From: Gymnothorax reevesii
Lineage: Eukaryota; Chordata; Actinopteri; Anguilliformes; Muraenidae
Assembly (NCBI GenBank): GCA_029721435.1
Contig: CM056592.1
Location: 33,181,611 to 33,245,610 of the forward strand
Length of the DNA: 64,000 nt
Direction: 5' to 3'
Positions 61,426 through 64,000 of the stretch are shown piece by piece. The position numbers and the translations under genes are program-made. Under the pieces are notes generated by a model, which worked only from the letters and a program-made list of their open reading frames with translations, ran no database searches and was not told where the DNA came from. Each line of letters starts with the position of its first letter. The stretch's first letter is position 1.

Positions 61426-61852
61426 GTTTATACAAAAAAATTTAATTTAGGGACCAAGCCCGTCTGCATGGTTTAAGAGATTAATGATGGCTGACCTGCA
61501 TCGATTTTTGGTTTAAATGCAGGAAAGGGAGGATGATGTTAGAAGTATGCCACTGGAATGAGTCATGTTTCATCAGGGTAAACAGTGTCACATCAGCGCG
61601 AACAACCTTCCGCTTGTTATAAAGGTTTATACTACTAAAAACCCAACTGTGCATTATATTTTCTATAGCACCTGAACATGAGTCATATAAATTATGTTCT
61701 GGGTTATATTGACAAGAAAACTCAAGTTCACCTTCACTCCGCAGTGAGCACAATAATTCATTGGACAGTGACGCATTTTAATTTGTATCTGAACTGTAGC
61801 AGTTTGAGTTTGACAGGATGAAGAGATGATGAGGTGAAAGTGCAGACTGTAA
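61426..61852. other. Unannotated stretch
   Basis: Short non-coding interval between two transposable elements; nothing recognised. Confidence 0.35.
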
Positions 61853-62595
61853 AGGCCCGGTCCCACTGACCGATGGACACAAAACGTATGCAAAAAGGAT
61901 ACAGCGGACGAGCAAAATTTCGGGGGTGGCTCCATCTGTTTTCATCCGCTCCAGAAATGGACAAAATTGGCGAAAATTTGCAAATACAGAACGGAAAAGA
62001 ACGGACGTGGGTCGTATTTAGCGGGGATGTTAAACACATGTTCATATGAAGCCTAGCGGATGAAAGCGGACGGAAGTGGATGACAGCTCCGAAGGGGTTA
62101 CCGGGGATAACTGCGAAGCAGGCGCATAGTGGATGAAGCGCTTTGTTCGTTTTGAATACTTTAAATAAGAGATGCATACGCTTACATCCTTTCTATTTCC
62201 GTGCTACTAACGATGTAGACGCTCCATGTACCTTATCTGTCCTCCCTCTTTCCGTTTTCAGCTGCAGCCGATGTGAGTTGTGAGGATGCCCAGAGGATGC
62301 AGAGACGGACATAGCAGACGTTTAACGGATGATAACGGACATAGAACGTTTGTTGCTCATAAATGTCGCGGATTTACATCGTACACGGCGGAAAGTTCAT
62401 CCGTTCTAAAAGTTTTGTGCAGCTCAAAACATTTTGCGCAGATGAAATCACAGTGGACGGATGCTCGATGGATAGAGCGTATAAAACACTTATGTAATGA
62501 GTACACAACGAATGCATAGCGTTTTCCAACGGATGGCAAGATTTTTTTACGTTTTACATCCTTGTTGCATCCGTAAATGCAGTGGGACCAGGCCT
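61853..62595. mobile_element. PIF/Harbinger-like element with GGTCCCACTG ends
   Basis: 743 bp with inverted ends AGGCCCGGTCCCACTG and CAGTGGGACCAGGCCT, flanked by TAA at 61850-61852 and 62596-62598. The interior is rich in CGGAYG/GACGGA words on both strands and has no transposase. The TAA target suggests PIF/Harbinger. Chance ORFs on both strands across it are not genes. Confidence 0.85.
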
Positions 62596-62598
62596 TAA

Positions 62599-64000
62599 GC
62601 TTTAATGTGTGCTGCTATCATCCATGTCGGAGAACCGCTCAGACGGCACCTTTTGTTGAAATCCACTACTCCCGCCCCTCCTCTTTTCAAGCACATGGAA
62701 AAAAAAAAAAAACAAAAAACAAATTCTAGTGTTCAACACAATGTACAATGAAATAATCATTGTTTACATTTGGTTGCATATCCTTTGCATTTAATGAGTG
62801 CTCAAAATCTGTGCCTTATAGACATCATCAGACGCTGGGCATCCACCCAGTCGATGCTCTGCCAGGGCAGTACAGCCTGTTCCCGTTTGCCTCAAAGACT
62901 TTCTGCCTTCAGTCTCCTCTTCAGCATTTAAAATGCATGTTCAGTCGGATAAATGTCCCGAGATTAACCCGGCCAACAGAACCAAAATAATAATAATAAA
63001 AAAATGTGAATGAATAATGTTGCTCACTATACACTCCTGGGAATGCATAAGTGTACAAACAAACAAATAAATAAACATTAATAAATAAATAAATAAAAGA
63101 AGGTTCACTTTGATCCTTGCTAAATATCTGACAAATGACTTGTGGTAAGATTATGTAAAACTTGTCATATAGCTACTTTGTCTGGGCCCATATTTTATTG
63201 TGTCTATTGCACGTGCGCAAGTATACACCATGCTATCGAGTTGTAAGTCCGTCAGTAAAACCTGCAAGGAGTGAATTACCAATCAGCAGTAGGCACATGT
63301 ACTCCTCTCGTACCTATTTTTTTTTTTTTTTATTAAGCTGAGGATTCTATGTCTATAAGCTGTTCTGTCAGAGTACACCTTTAAACAATCTTAATTTAGG
63401 CTATGCACTGCAGTCACAAGACAGCAATGTCATGAAGTACAAGGCAGCGTGAATTCGATTTCCATCTGACAGCCTCGTACTCGAGCATTCTGGCTCCTAT
63501 ATCAGACAGACTCACTAATTGCGCTGTGGAAGAGCGTGCTGTCGGCAAACCAGTAAAAAAAAAAAGGAATTTTCTTGCCATTATGATTTCTTTTTTGTAT
63601 GTGAAAGAACTTGGCAACAAGATATTAAAACAAAACAAACTCAAGTTTTTGCCTGGCCCTTCAGCGCGATATAGAAGGAGAGGGTCACTGTCAAATGTGG
63701 TAATTGCTCAGCGCAGCTCTTTACAGGATCATTGAGGGACGTGAGCTTCACTCTGCAAGCGTTTCATGGAGTGAAAGACGGAAGATTACTTTTCTGCAGC
63801 AGCTACATTTACCTCTTTGTCTCCTCTCTCTCTCTCCAATTTCTTTAACTCGCTGCGGCCTATTAAACCTTTTCAGAGGAATGTAGGAGAATGTGCTGCC
63901 TGAACAGCATGTACCCCACAGATATTTTTCTTTCCTTGACTAACTGACAACCATGGTGCCGGACCCATAGATTGCATACATCGATACCTCTGCGCGACGT
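62599..64000. other. Unannotated right end of window
   Basis: Contains A-rich runs at about 62698-62725, a TAAA/TAAT microsatellite near 62986-63000 and 63058-63103, and a T run at 63317-63333. No exon recognised. Confidence 0.4.

Noticed and set aside
61758..62519. ORFs of 139 and 79 codons across the TAA-flanked element
   Set aside because: They cross or lie in a non-autonomous transposon, have no domain, and do not coincide with splice sites.
29940..64000. Search for the shisa6 transmembrane and cysteine-rich exons on the minus strand
   Set aside because: No segment resembling the VYITCGVIAFVIVAG-type membrane span or the cysteine-rich domain was seen; these exons probably lie outside the window, though a short exon could have been missed by eye.

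Overview
This window looks like vertebrate nuclear DNA, most probably from a ray-finned fish. It is AT-rich and gene-poor, with intron-split coding sequence, abundant Tc1/mariner, TTAA-target and hAT-like miniature elements, a CR1-like LINE and a Ty3/gypsy element of a type common in fish. There are no bacterial-style operons, and I recognised no tRNA or rRNA genes and no CRISPR arrays.

Only one host gene is supported: shisa6, on the minus strand. Shisa6 is an AMPA-receptor auxiliary transmembrane protein. The terminal coding exon (22451 down to 21769) encodes most of the cytoplasmic tail and ends in the PDZ ligand EVTV. The preceding coding exon (28952 down to 28800) joins it in phase 1. A 21-base microexon candidate with good splice sites lies at 29936-29916. 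The signal peptide, cysteine-rich and transmembrane exons were not found and probably lie beyond 64000, so nearly everything right of 28952 would be intronic.

Layout. 1-8930: a hAT-like miniature element, copies of a palindromic TTAA-flanked element, and a decayed minus-strand Ty3/gypsy element with gag-PR-IN-RT order, a tRNA-Pro-type primer-binding site and one LTR. 9237-12532: a decayed CR1-like LINE with esterase (ORF1), endonuclease and RT remnants. 13-21.7 kb: repeats, including a 16-copy, 43-bp minisatellite and a Tc1-like miniature element just downstream of shisa6. 21.7-30 kb: shisa6 exons, with transposon remnants in the introns. 32.6-37.5 kb: a three-level nest of DNA transposons. 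37.5-64 kb: mostly unannotated intronic sequence with a duplicated 0.45-kb block, an LTR-like element, more TTAA elements, a TAA-target element inserted in a TTAA element, and a second TAA-target element.

The coding part is one neuronal membrane-protein gene. The rest is a layered record of transposition in which several insertions are precise enough to reconstruct the empty sites and the order of events.
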